A DNA stretch of 64,000 bases from positions 2,046,001 through 2,110,000 of the forward strand of contig JAHNUO010000001.1 of the NCBI GenBank assembly GCA_019787685.1, given 5' to 3'. The notes beneath the pieces were generated by a model, which made no database searches, was not told where the DNA came from, and saw only the letters and a list, made by a program, of their open reading frames with translations. This DNA comes from Chiua virens. Lineage: Eukaryota; Basidiomycota; Agaricomycetes; Boletales; Boletaceae. Made by a program: the position numbers and the translations under genes. Below, piece by piece: positions 49,219 to 60,282 of the stretch; within the stretch, counting starts at the first letter, position 1, and the number at the start of each line of letters is the position of its first letter.

Positions 49219-49574
49219 TCACATCACAATACAATTGCAACCCGTTTGTGGTGGTGCATAAGGATCCTCGCCCTTCCCGACAGGGCCCCAGACGGACGGA
49301 ACCTGTAGACCAAGATAATGAGGCCAAGTGTCAAAAGGAGATCCCGTAACATGGCGCACCAGATGGTCTTTTGTCGTTTTGCAGTAGCGGATCAAGCTGC
49401 AGGTCACCTGGTGAGCATGAAACGGAAAAAGAGAGACGAGTCGAGGTACCTTGCGCTGGCCTCGCTGACTCTCATACGTGGTCGTGCCAGGTCTTCACGA
49501 AGACGCTGGTTATGCTCAGTGAGACGGCGAAGCTTGAGCTCGGACATGGACTGTTTGTGGGGACGAGCGTTCAT
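49219..49574 (-). CDS. G-protein gamma subunit (Ste18 type), copy 1
   Basis: Three exons of 125, 37 and 84 nt (49574-49450, 49396-49360, 49302-49219) give 81 residues, the usual fungal G-gamma size. Sequence features: [20 protein letters not shown] (amphipathic GGL-type helix that pairs with G-beta), [13 protein letters not shown], the PSVWGP block, a DPYAP stretch and a C-terminal CNCIVM. The last four residues, CIVM, form a CaaX box for prenylation, and an additional cysteine lies two residues upstream. It acts with G-beta at the plasma membrane in pheromone or nutrient signalling. A paralogue lies 1.3 kb away on the other strand. Confidence 0.9.
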
Positions 49575-49731
49575 TGTGTGCGTGTGGATAAAGGAGAGAA
49601 CGACAACAACAGCGACGAGTAAGAAGTCGAGGTGCAGCTACGACCACACACGACAGTGCCATGGGAATATTCCGATCGGAGCTTAAATCACCCCCTGTCT
49701 TCTCACCGCGACCAACGGCGACGACGACAAC

Positions 49732-50460
49732 ATGCCCGACGACGAGATCGACGCCGACTGGGACGAGCACACGTCCTGGATCGCCCTTCTTCACGAGTAG
49801 CACCTCTTTTTTCCGATTTGGTCACCGCTCACTCCCCACTCTCCACAGTGACGACGTCTCCCCCGTCGACAGAACCAGTCTCGTCGAGCGTCTCGGCCCC
49901 GCATTTGCTGCCCATAACCGTCAAGGGAAGGAGTATATCAGGAACACCTTTATCCCCGTCGTACAGCACACGAAACAGCTCCACGATGCGATCCGCAATG
50001 ACGTCTTCCCTAGGCGCACCCAGGGTCTTGCCCGCTTCGACGATGCCACTTGTCGTTTTGAAAATACCGCCCGTCGCGACATGGACGCCACTGAGGCTGT
50101 TTATGAGGAGACAAAGGCGTGTTTACCGCGTCTCTCGATGATTGCCTTGACCTTGCCTCTTGCAGCGTTCCCTTGACGCCCTGTTTTCCAGCCTCGACGA
50201 CCTCGTCCGCCAAAACGATACTACTCTCGAGACATTCAAAACCACCATGCGCGAGCACGGTACACCTGACATCCCTTAATCTGCACCCGCATTAACACCA
50301 CTGCATCCCAGTCGAACGTCGACGCCGCTGTGTCGACCAAATATCGGCTGATGCCGAACGACTCATAGCAAGTCTTGACAAGAAGGCGAAGCACCTCGGT
50401 GCCGAAGACCATGCAAAAGCCAAGGAAAACCTCCTTCGCGGTATCCTTGAGAAATATTGA
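49732..50460 (+). CDS. Small coiled-coil protein of unknown function
   Basis: I do not recognise this family. The start at 49732 gives MPDDEIDADWDEHTSWIALL; after an intron the frame continues through VERLGPAFAAHNRQGKEYI, FIPVVQHTKQLHDAIRNDVF and RRDMDATEAVYEETK. Then follow SLDALFSSLDDLVRQNDTTL and a Lys/Glu-rich helix ending LLRGILEKY. It is soluble, heavily helical and about 180-190 residues, so it could be a subunit of a small complex (BLOC-like or kinetochore-like are only guesses). The intron at 50118-50165 would use a GC donor (GCGTGT); the alternative is a one-base error. It sits between the two G-gamma genes and is divergent from copy 1. Confidence 0.65.
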
Positions 50461-50876
50461 CCACCAATATTGACCCTGTCTTTTACTGTACATCTTGTTG
50501 CACTTGTACTCCTAACTGTAGCAAGCAATCCCCACGAATGTCTAATCAGCTGCAGTAGAATATTAAAAGGGTCCAGGAATTGAATGTGTGACTAGTATCA
50601 AAGTTGGAAAGTGCACAGTCTCAGGTCTGTGCAAATCTGCAAAGGTGCACGGGTTGTTTTGTCACCACGTCATCGTTCCTCCAACATACTTACTATTGCC
50701 GGCGCTAATTTCGTTGGACTAAGTACCTTGTCCTGGACGTACGTTCCGTACCTTGTTTTTCAGGCCCGCGCTGACCTGAAACAGTGTCAAGTCAATCGCT
50801 GACAAACTCAGCGCATCCCTTCTGACGTGCATTTCGCAGTTCCTGTGTTCGGTTTCCCATCCCCAGTCGAACCAAC

Positions 50877-51234
50877 ATGAGCAGCCGAGGCGGCAGACAG
50901 TCCATGTCCGAGCTGCGGTATCGTCGTCTCTTGGAGCACAACCAACGTCTACGCGAAGATCTAGCAAGGCCCCGTATCCGCGTTAGTGAAGCAAGTGCAA
51001 GGTCCGTCGTTATCTGTCTCCAGACGCACCGTCCTTACCCCTCTGTCTACAGCTTAATTAGACATTGTAAAACCACCAAAGACCACCTTGTCCGTCCACC
51101 CTTATTTTCTCCCTCGGCTTTGACGATCACTCACACAACCTCAGGTCCCCTCCGTATGGGGTCCAGTCCAGAAAGCTGAAGACCCTTACGCACCCCAAGG
51201 CTCGCGCGGGCCCAACTGCTGTAACATACAATAA
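50877..51234 (+). CDS. G-protein gamma subunit (Ste18 type), copy 2
   Basis: Three exons of 125, 37 and 90 nt (50877-51001, 51053-51089, 51145-51234) give 83 residues. Exon lengths 1 and 2 and both intron positions match copy 1 exactly. The helix reads [20 protein letters not shown], then [21 protein letters not shown] and DPYAP. The C-terminus is CCNIQ, so the CaaX box is CNIQ. Both introns start with GTCCGT, a weaker donor than in copy 1. The frame is intact and the key residues are kept, so it is more likely functional than a relic. ATG context ACCAACATGAG. Confidence 0.88.
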
Positions 51235-51504
51235 TTGTTCTTTGGCGGGCTAGTCCTCATGTTCTCGTACGCTGTGACCCATTTTCAATCATCTTTCTGG
51301 GTTATCGGTCTGCGCGTACCTACTGCATTCTCGGATAGTGTCATTGTTCTATGTTGTGTCATCCATCCATCAAGCTAGATTCGACGCTCAATTCATTCTT
51401 CCTTTCAACATTTTACGATACCGAGTATCTGTGGAATACGTACATGGACCAAATGTTAGAAGCTACTGGGCAGCAAGCTCAAAAAAAAACAAAAACAGGA
51501 CCCT

Positions 51505-52128
51505 CTACAGTTGCTCAAGGAACCTCCTGACTTGTCCCTCATTGAGTGCACCAATGAAATGGTTGACAGGTTTGCCATCTTTGAAAGCCATCACCGTTGG
51601 TAATGACCGAATCTGTATAATATGACCCGAACGTGAAGCATACGCAACAACTAAAAGGGAGATATGACTGACTTGATACTTCTGGGCGAGCTCAATTTCC
51701 TTGTCAGTGTCGATAGTAACCAAGTCGATAACGCATCCACTCCCGGTCTTCAGATTAGGGTCCTCGGTAAGCTTCTCCAATACGGGCGAAATCATCTTGC
51801 ATGGTCCACACCAACTAAACGACAGACATCGTCAGACTTGAGAACAAGAAAGCAGGTGGTCACAAACTCGGCATAAAAGTCGACCAGTACAACTTTATCG
51901 CTTGCGCTGTCGACCAGCGCAACATCGTTGAAAGTCTAAGGCAGTGAATCAGACACGTCATGATCATCCGAGCAGGTTTCCCCGAACCTTCTGACTGGCA
52001 TTCAAATACTGTTTAAGACACCGAGGTGACGAATGAAGTGCCCGAATAGTGATCTGTGATTTTGCGATGCTGACAAGGAGCGCACGTTGTTGAGCAAAGG
52101 CAAGGGCCTTTTGGCCGTGGAAGAGCAT
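51505..52128 (-). CDS. Thioredoxin with probable mitochondrial presequence
   Basis: The start at 52128 gives a ~45-residue leader rich in Arg/Lys/Ser/Gln (MLFHGQKALAFAQQRALLVS onward, then RALHSSPRC), typical of mitochondrial import. The thioredoxin fold follows: TFNDVALVD, VVLVDFYA, the redox site WCGPCK, KMISPVLEKL, VTIDTDKE and the cis-Pro strand RSLPTVMAFKDGKPV. The end is RRFLEQL. Four exons; the active-site exon begins just before the WCGPCK. It would act as a mitochondrial disulfide reductase (Trx3-like). Confidence 0.9.
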
Positions 52129-52654
52129 GGTAGGGACGAAGCCACAAGTGACTCTCGCTTACAGCAATTGACCATTTGACCAAACCTGCCAGGTTGCGTC
52201 GCAGTCAGTCGGTGCACATTCTGTCACTTCAGATCCGAGTCTGTTATTGCACGCACCATATCTATGATTTATAAAGGATCCTACCTCGCCGTATGAGTGT
52301 CGTCAATGTGAAACTGACTAAATGTAGTCAGAGTTTTCTCCCAGCCATGAAACAGACTCTAGAATCCCTAGAACTAGCTAGTGTACAACTATGAAATGGT
52401 GATCAGTGATCAACATTAGCGCTCTGCCGAGTAATAACGATATGGGATGCTCCATAGTCATTTAGCAAGAACAAGCACCAAGATCCTAAGAGCACGTGTC
52501 CGGGTCTATGACATTGAACAACAGCGTGAATAGTGCATTTAGTCTTCGTACTGGCGGGAGGATAACAAGTTTCTTACCAAAGCTGGGGATTGTGGCTTTC
52601 TCATCGTTTTCTTCCAACAACAACCTGAACGCATATAATTTACGTGAAGCCGCC
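52129..52654. other. Divergent intergenic region between thioredoxin and NOC4
   Basis: About 525 bp of shared upstream DNA. The NOC4 frame is open upstream of its conserved start, but the extra codons show no family similarity. No repeats beyond ordinary AT-rich tracts are seen. Confidence 0.4.
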
Positions 52655-54829
52655 ATGCCTATCAGCTCTTTGCCACCTCCAGCAAAGCGACGGAAAACAA
52701 ATCACAACGAAGCTGCTATCAAGGAACTCGAGCTTCGGATCGCAACTGCTGAGGCCAACAATGCATCCTTGAACCCACTCTCAGACCTCCTAGATATCGC
52801 TCAAAATGTATCGGACGCGAGGGAAATGTCAAAAGCGATCTACAGCTTGTATCGCGTGTTCGTTGTCATCATATCCAGTAATAAACTTGCACCTGGGGGA
52901 ACTGATGCCGCAAAAGTTGTGCGCAAATGGATATGGGAGCGCCTCGATACCTATACCAACCTCCTTGCTGGCTTACTGCAGGACGATGAGGTCGCATTAA
53001 GGGTATGTTCGTGGCTGCTTATATGCCCCAAGTCTCTAAATTTTCTTTCAGAGATCCGCTTTGAATATTCTGTTCTCCTTGTTAAAGCACCTCTCGACTT
53101 CACTAACAAAGTCAAGTCCCGACAACCAACCGCAATTCCACTTTTCGCATTTCAAGCATATCGCGCAAGCACTTCTCTTGTGCCCTCCGTCTACCCGTCA
53201 TGGGTCAACCGTGTCTTTCGCAGGCAAGCTAGCTCCAGATGTGCGAGGACATTTTGTGGACACTTGGTTCACGGTTCATGATGACGTCCGGTGGTGTTTC
53301 CTGAAAGAGGCGACGTATGCATCCGGATTATGACTTATCAACCCCATAATTCATGCCCCCTTGCTAGGTACATCCTTTCAAAATACTCGTCAGCTGACTA
53401 CCCCAATCTTCCCGGAAATTTGTTCTCCGTTTTGGAGCAGCTGACCACCTTTCCGACCAATCCCTCGGAGTTGAATGCGTGGTGGATAGAGGAGTTCGGA
53501 AAAAAGCCTCCAAAACTCAAGATGAAGGCGAGCGAGGTCGATGAGGTGGACGAGGAGCTACCTGACGCGGAGAGCGAAGATGACTGGAAAAGGTTTTTCG
53601 ATGACGAGCCAAACGCTAAAGACACGAAAAAAGCTGTGGGTGTGCAAGGAAGGATGCACCAATTGACCTTCCACCAGTCTCTCCACTCGTTACAAGCCCA
53701 CCGTGCTGTGTTCACGCGCACGTGGCTCACTTTTTTACCTCACCTCTCGTCTGCCTCGACCAACAACAACCGCGCATTGACGACACGAACCCTCAATATC
53801 ATGCACGGGGGTGTGCTTCCACACTTAACCAGACCCATCCTGGTAATGGACTGGATAAGTGAATGCGTTGACATGGGTAAGTAGTATCGTGGGTTGAGAG
53901 AAAATACTCAAACCTCTTCAGGTGGAGCTGTGGGCCTTTTGGCGCTGAACGGCTTGTTTACCTTGATTAAGGGTTACAACTTGGGAGTAGCGTCCGTTGT
54001 TCTCTGGTACTTTCGTTTGACCTTACTTCTTCAGGGATTACCCTTCGTTCTACATTCGACTTTATGCCTTCCTGGATAGAGACCTTCTTCACCTCAAGCA
54101 TCGCGCGAGGTTCTTCCGATTAACTGATCTCTTTTTGAGCTCGACGTCGGTTTTCCGTGGCTTTCGAGTCCAGAAACCTAATCTCACTGATCTGTTGTTT
54201 CTAGTCATTTGCCTGCATCTCTTCTTGCATCATTCGTCAAGAGACTTTCACGGCTTTCTCTCGCAGCACCACCTGCTGCAATTATTATGATTATGCCATT
54301 GACATACAACCTACTCAAACGACATCCCGCGCTCATGGGGATGATTCATCGGACGCTGGACGACGATGGACCCTTTATCGGCAGGTTAAACATTGTTTCG
54401 TGACATAACTTCCTGAAAAGTTGCATAGATCCTTTCCTACCAGATGAAGCAAACCCCAATATCACGAACGCAATTGATTCGTCTTTGTGGGAGCTCTACT
54501 CCCACAAACAACACTATGACTCTGCGGTGTCCACGTTGGCACGGATATTCGAAGAGGCGTTCACAAAACCAGGTTACTCCATGGAAGATTTCTTAGATCA
54601 TACATACGGGACGGTGAGTTGTTGGAGCATATTGTGTCAGCACTTGTTCCGCTAATGAGGCGCTATTGAAAAGCTTATTGAAGCAGAGACGAAGCGTCCC
54701 ATCAAAAAAGAACCCGCTCTAGCTATGGAACTTGCTAAAGATATATTCCCGCTTACGTCGGATAAGGATGTCGAAACCCTTGCGCAAGGTGGACTGGATG
54801 CAGTGAGCGAGCTCTGGGTATTTGGATGA
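52655..54829 (+). CDS. NOC4: Nucleolar complex protein 4 (Noc4/Utp19)
   Basis: Noc4 pairs with Nop14 in 40S subunit assembly. ATG 52655 gives MPISSLPPPAKRRKTNHNE with a basic nuclear signal. Further motifs: LSDLLDIAQNVSDAREMSKA, LFSLLKHLSTSLT, VRGHFVDTWFTVHDDVRW, then the CBF/Mak21-type region including YPSFYIRLYAFLDRD, LHLKHRARFFRLTDLFLSS, AIIMIMPLTYNLLKRHPAL and SSLWELYSHKQHYDSAVST. TGA at 54827-54829. Most introns keep frame; the joins near 53.96 kb (donor not clean, GTCCGT or a changed base) and 54.38-54.43 kb are uncertain. An upstream in-frame open stretch from 52496 is probably leader. Confidence 0.85.
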
Positions 54830-54982
54830 TTGGTCACTAGTCACTAGTCACTTCCTTGTCCGTACCACTGGGTCGATGTATTGTTACTTAGAGGCATGTA
54901 AATATCGACAAACATACCACCCTGACTGCCTTTGGGTTGAGATGCACCATCTGTTGTGGTCCTGAGCACCTAATCTCCAAGC

Positions 54983-57875
54983 ATGGACGCGATCCGCGTC
55001 TCCAAGGCAAGTGCGCAGGCCCACCAGCCGTCTACGGCAAAGTTTACACATCCCCAGGTCGAGAAAGTTCTCTGCGGAAAGTCAGGGAGTGTTCAATATG
55101 GCTCTCTGCATCTAACTGCGCACCACTTAATATTTCGTTACGAAGACAAGGATAAGGAGGAGATGTGGGCGAGTTCTGTTGCATTTCGACCCCTTGTTTC
55201 TGTTCTGATACCAAGGCTAGGTTCCGTATCCGTTGATTTCGCTCGTCATGCAGCTTCCCCACACATTGCATGGGCGAAGTCCAATCACGTTTCACACACG
55301 GACATTCGAGACGTTCACTATATCCTTCGGGAGTGACCGCGATTCTGTTGATGTTTTCGATAGCGTCAAAGAGTTGACGGTGTGCAGTAGGTTATGCTCG
55401 CTCTCCACAAAGCGTCATAACTAATAAGCTCGTAGCGTCCGTCAATCAGCTCTATGCATTTTTCTATTCGCCAAATCCACCGCTAGATTCTGTTGGAGGA
55501 TGGACCATATATTCTCCGCGGGAAGAATTTGGACGGATGGGCGTTGGTACTCGATCGAAGGCTTGGCGCTTTACCGACATCAACAAGGACTACCAGGTAA
55601 CGTGTTTTCTCTGATTGACAAATACAATATTCGATCGCGCTTTTAGTTTTGTCCAAGTTACCCGTCGCGTTTGGTCATCCCGACACGGATAAGCGATTCT
55701 ACGCTTCAGTATGCATCAAAGCACAGGAGCAAGTGTAGAATACCTGCGTTGACTTATCTGCACTGGGCGAACCACGTAGTAACCTTTGTTCTACTTATGA
55801 GACAGCATTTCTCACATCATGCGCAGGCTAGTATTACTCGTTCAAGTCAACCTATGGTTGGAATCAAACAGAACCGCTCTGTCCAGGATGAAAAACTGGT
55901 TGAGGCCATTTTTCAAACCCATTATTCTCCGGAATCTCGGTCATCAAGTACGCCGGTGTATGGTGCAACCACCACAAACCTCATTGTAGATGCTCGCCCA
56001 ACGGCTAATGCAGTTGCGAACACCGCTAAAGGCGCCGGCACGGAAAATATGGATTACTACAAGGACGCAAAGAAAACCTATTCGGGTATCGACCATATCC
56101 ATGCCATGCGCGAGTCACTAGCCAAAGTTGTAGATGCTCTTCGTGAAGCCGATACTGTAGCTGCAAGTGTGAGTGGATACCTACCTGGAGAAGCACAACA
56201 ACTTGCTATTCTGGACCGTCAAGCATTGCGCCGATCTAGTTGGCTCCGTCATATGTCCAATATAATGGAAGCCGTACTTCTCATCGTTCGAAATATCCAC
56301 GTCAATTCCTCCCATGTTCTGATCCACTGCTCAGACGGGTGGGATCGGACCTCTCAGCTAGCTGCTCTCGCTCAACTCTGCTTGGACCCATACTACCGGA
56401 CTATACGTGGCTTCCAAATACTCGTCGAAAAGGACTGGATATCTTTTGGTCATCGATTCCTGGATCGATGCGGTCATCTATCATCCGAAAAGTTTTTCAC
56501 GTCCTCAGCAGAGACAGCAAATGGTAGTGGTAGTGCCGACGCCGCCCAAGCCTTTCTCGCTACTGTTCAAAGCCGTTTTGCGTCCCAACATCATATCAAG
56601 GAGACGAGTCCTTCCTTTCATCAATTTCTTGAATGCGTTCGTCAGCTTCTGCGGCAGTTTCCTGAACGATTTGAATTCAACGAGAACTTCCTACGTACGA
56701 TCCACTATCAACTTTATTCCTGCCAATTCGGAACGTTTCTATATAACTCTGAACGGGACCGTAGGTACGGCGAAGCCGGAATGGTTGCGTCGGAACGTAC
56801 TGCAAGCATTTGGGACTTCCTAAACTCGTCATCACAAGCGGAGAAGCACAAGAATTCCTTGTATGACAGTTCTTTGGATGATCCAATACGCAGAGATGGT
56901 AGAGTGGATATGGGAGTACTGTTCCCTAATCCCAAGGATATTCGCTTTTGGTCCGAACTTTATGGGCGCACAGATGAAGAGATGAATGGGAAAGTCGCTG
57001 TTGTACAGGTCAAGGACGAGTCCGAAATCCCTGTTCCTGTGGAGGATCTTGATGGTGATGGTGCAAACCTACCTGGGGAAGACCCACCTTCAATTTCTGA
57101 TCATCCCTCGATCTCATCGCCCCCTTTATCTTCCCCATCGCCTTCCAAATCTATAGGAGCCGAGGGCTTGTCTTCCAATTTTCAGGGGCTATGGTCATCA
57201 CTGCCAGATCTTCCCCAGAAAGTCGCTGAAGGTTTCACGAGCGTGGGGAGTTCGACGACTTTGAAGGCATCGTGGCCCCCAGCACAACCGACCTCACCAA
57301 GTAGCAGTGCATCGCCCTTAAATCGCGCGCGAAACCCAAATCCCACAGATTTTTTTTCTAGCAGCGGAGTGAAGTCCGTGTGGGGAAGGTTATCCTCGAA
57401 TGCCACCGCAGCATTCTCAGCTGTACAAGAAGCATATGACGGAGTTACGAAGGACTTAAAAGTTCCCTCTAGAGGAATCGGAGACGACGAGGACACCATA
57501 AAGGTACCTGAACTCCAGCCTCGCGAAGTCGACGCGCCAACTGTCCCTAAATCGTCGTACAACCCTTGGGATAGCGTGAAGCCACAGAAGAAGGCGATTC
57601 CCCCATTACCTACAGATAACCCTTGGAGTACCGCGCGTTCTCGGTCCCCAAGACAAATGACTTCTGCGTGGGATATGGTGGACCCAGGGCTGGGTACCGA
57701 TTTAACCACTATTCGGTCGCCGTATGAACGGAGTATGGGCGGTGGGCCTCGTATCACAAACCAGAGTCCTGGTGTGGGGACGGGACCTCCCACGCCGTCG
57801 AATGATGAGAAAGTCGAGCAGGAAGAACAACGAGCTATGATTAACACAGATCCCCTCGGGGTTGGAATGTTGTAG
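54983..57875 (+). CDS. YMR1: Myotubularin-family phosphoinositide 3-phosphatase
   Basis: It removes the 3-phosphate from PI3P and PI(3,5)P2 on endosomes. N-terminal GRAM-type region: GSVQYGSLHLTAHHLIFRYE, VPYPLISLVMQLPHTLHGRS, TRTFETFTISFG. Catalytic domain: WTIYSPREEFGRMGV, WRFTDINKDYQ, YPSRLVIPTRISDSTLQYA, and the active site HCSDGWDRTSQ (CX5R, near 56322-56348), followed by FQILVEKDWISFGHRF and FLECVRQLLRQFPERFEFN. A long disordered Ser/Pro-rich tail ends at 57875. The intron at 55169-55220 uses a GC donor (GCGAGT). One intron inside the catalytic exon (after ANH) is a multiple of three. No lesions. Confidence 0.93.
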
Positions 57876-58073
57876 TATCAGGTCTATGGGTGTACTTATG
57901 TTGGGTGGGTGACCGGGACCTAAATGTAACCAATCGTGGTGTCGCGCGGTTGTCACGGTGTATGGCGTGATGGGCTGATTAGATAAGCGAGTCTAGAGTC
58001 CATTTAACTACCAGCTCGGTTGATATTTTGAACCCAACCATTTCTTGTCTTCGCTTCCCCACTTCCACTCACA

Positions 58074-59517
58074 ATGTCTCCCAATGGTAGCGCCCGTCCC
58101 TCTCTCGCCCCAGGGCACTTCCTGTTCACTTCGGAGTCTGTCGGTGAAGGCCACCCTGGTAAGTCATATGCACCCTGGGCCAACGATACGGTTCTAATGT
58201 TCTGCAGATAAGATTTGTGACCAGGTCTCCGATGCCATCGTGAGTATCGTATTTTATCAGCCACTAGAACTTTTGTTTATCCTTTCTGGTTAGCTTGATG
58301 CCTGTCTCGCACAGGATCCCTGGTCAAAGGTTGCCTGCGAGACGGCGTCCAAGACTGGCATGATCATGGTCTTTGGTGAGATCACCACCAAGGCCCAGAT
58401 TGACTACCAAAAAGTCATCCGCAACACTATCAAGCAAATCGGCTACGATGACTCGTCCAAGGGCTTTGACTACAAGACGTGCAACATTCTGGTTGCAATC
58501 GAACAGCAGTCCCCTGATATTGCTCAGGGTCTTGATCATGGCTCTCTGGAAGAGCATGGTGCCGGTGATCAGGGTATCATGTTCGGCTACGCTACCGATG
58601 AAACTGAGGAGTACATGCCCTTGACGATTATGCTTGCTCACAAGCTCAATGCCGCAATGGCTGCTGCGCGTCGTTCTGGGCAGCTCGCCTGGTTGCTACC
58701 TGACTCGAAGACACAAGTAACTATCGAGTACAAGAATGATGGTGGTGCCATGATCCCTCTTCGAGTTGACACTATCGTCATCTCGACGCAGCATGCCGAG
58801 GAGATCTCAACTGATGATCTCCGGAAGGAAATTTTGGAGAAGATCGTCAAGGGTGTCATTCCTGCCAACCTCCTCGATGACAACACTGTCTACCACGTAT
58901 GTACAATACTTTTTTGTGGGTATCTTAATGCTTACAAAAGTATTAGATTCAACCTTCGGGTCGCTTCGTTATTGGTGGTCCCCAGGGTGATGCTGGTTTA
59001 ACCGGCCGTAAGATCATTGTTGATACTTACGGCGGTTGGGGAGCCCACGGTGGAGGTGCCTTCTCCGGAAAAGACTTCTCCAAGGTCGACCGTTCGGCCG
59101 CCTATACGGCACGTTGGATTGGTACGGAATTTGGCTTTCTTTAGATGAGTTACATATTTAATATTTATGACCATTTTAGCCAAGTCTCTGGTCGCTGCTG
59201 GTCTCGCGCGCCGTGCGCTCGTACAGCTTTCGTACGCAATTGGTGTTGCTGAACCCTTGTCTATCTACGTGGACACTTACGGCACTGGCAAGAAGTCGAA
59301 TGACGAGCTTGTTGCGATTATTCGCAACAACTGGGACCTCCGACCTGGTGTCATGGGTGAGTTCGATGTCTTCTCCCTTGCTGTTCAATGTTGTGATATA
59401 TTATGCACAGTCCGTGAGCTTGAACTCCAGAAACCTGTCTATCTTCGCACTGCGTCTTACGGTCATTTCGGTAACCCGAACTACTCTTGGGAGAAGCCCA
59501 AGAGGCTCGCCTTCTAA
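58074..59517 (+). CDS. SAM1: S-adenosylmethionine synthetase
   Basis: This enzyme makes AdoMet from methionine and ATP. Motifs: [20 protein letters not shown] (split by the intron 58159-58207), [85 protein letters not shown] and the C-terminal [17 protein letters not shown]. Six introns, all in phase. The leader just before the ATG is strongly CT-rich and ends CACAATG, the pattern of highly expressed fungal genes. The order next to ADE4 is head-to-tail, with about 760 bp between. Confidence 0.97.
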
Positions 59518-60282
59518 TCGCGTCTCAAAATCTCACTGCTCGGCTACATGTCGGCATTTGTATTATTTCGCCTGGCATCGGGAAGCTCATCCTTCCGCTC
59601 ACTGTTACGACATGACACGTAGAACACACATTCCCGCCTTTCCCCTATCTGTAGCATTTCCCAGAGACTCTGGGTCAGGACATGCACGACCTACTACCCC
59701 CGCAGCAACTCATCATGCACCATGTGCTACACGCCCACGCTATACTTATAACCCATATATCCTTATAGTATTGAAGAATACAACCCGCGTTCAACCGCGT
59801 ATTTGCAACGATATTAGCGTTTTGCATGAGGATGATTCAGAGTATGTACAAAACCGAATTTAAGTAACTCGGAAATCTGCCTGTCAAATGGGACCTTCAG
59901 CAACCCAATTTGCCCAGCGGGTGCAAGCGACTGCATAAATGATATTAAACGTTCTCCGCCGTTACCGCAGTCAGTATTTGGTATCTGAGGTCGGGAGTCC
60001 ACGGAGCGGGTCGGGGATTCCTATTTGCTGCTACGGATCGAGTGCTGCCATACGCCCACTCATATACATTCCCCACCTCCCCACCCGCAGACTCGGCGCA
60101 GAAATCGCATGAATTATATATTTCTTTTGTGTATCGTATGTAATCAGATAGCACACGTACGGGTATATCACCCCTCACTAGACCACTTACGAAAAAAGAT
60201 GGCGGTCCAACATCGACCCTTGACACATTCTCCATCCCCATATTCTCATTTTTAAAATCTCTTCCACCACACGTTCACCACA
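59518..60282. other. Intergenic region upstream of ADE4
   Basis: About 765 bp holding the SAM synthetase 3' UTR and the ADE4 promoter and leader. The last ~30 bases are CT/AC-rich (CTTCCACCACACGTTCACCA), as in fungal leaders. No coding frame or repeat is supported. Confidence 0.45.

Noticed and set aside
52496..52654. Upstream extension of NOC4
   Set aside because: In frame but lacks family similarity, and the ATG at 52655 has better context (GCCGCCATGCC).
54834..54852. Small tandem CACTAGT-type repeat after NOC4
   Set aside because: Only two to three short units with no wider structure.
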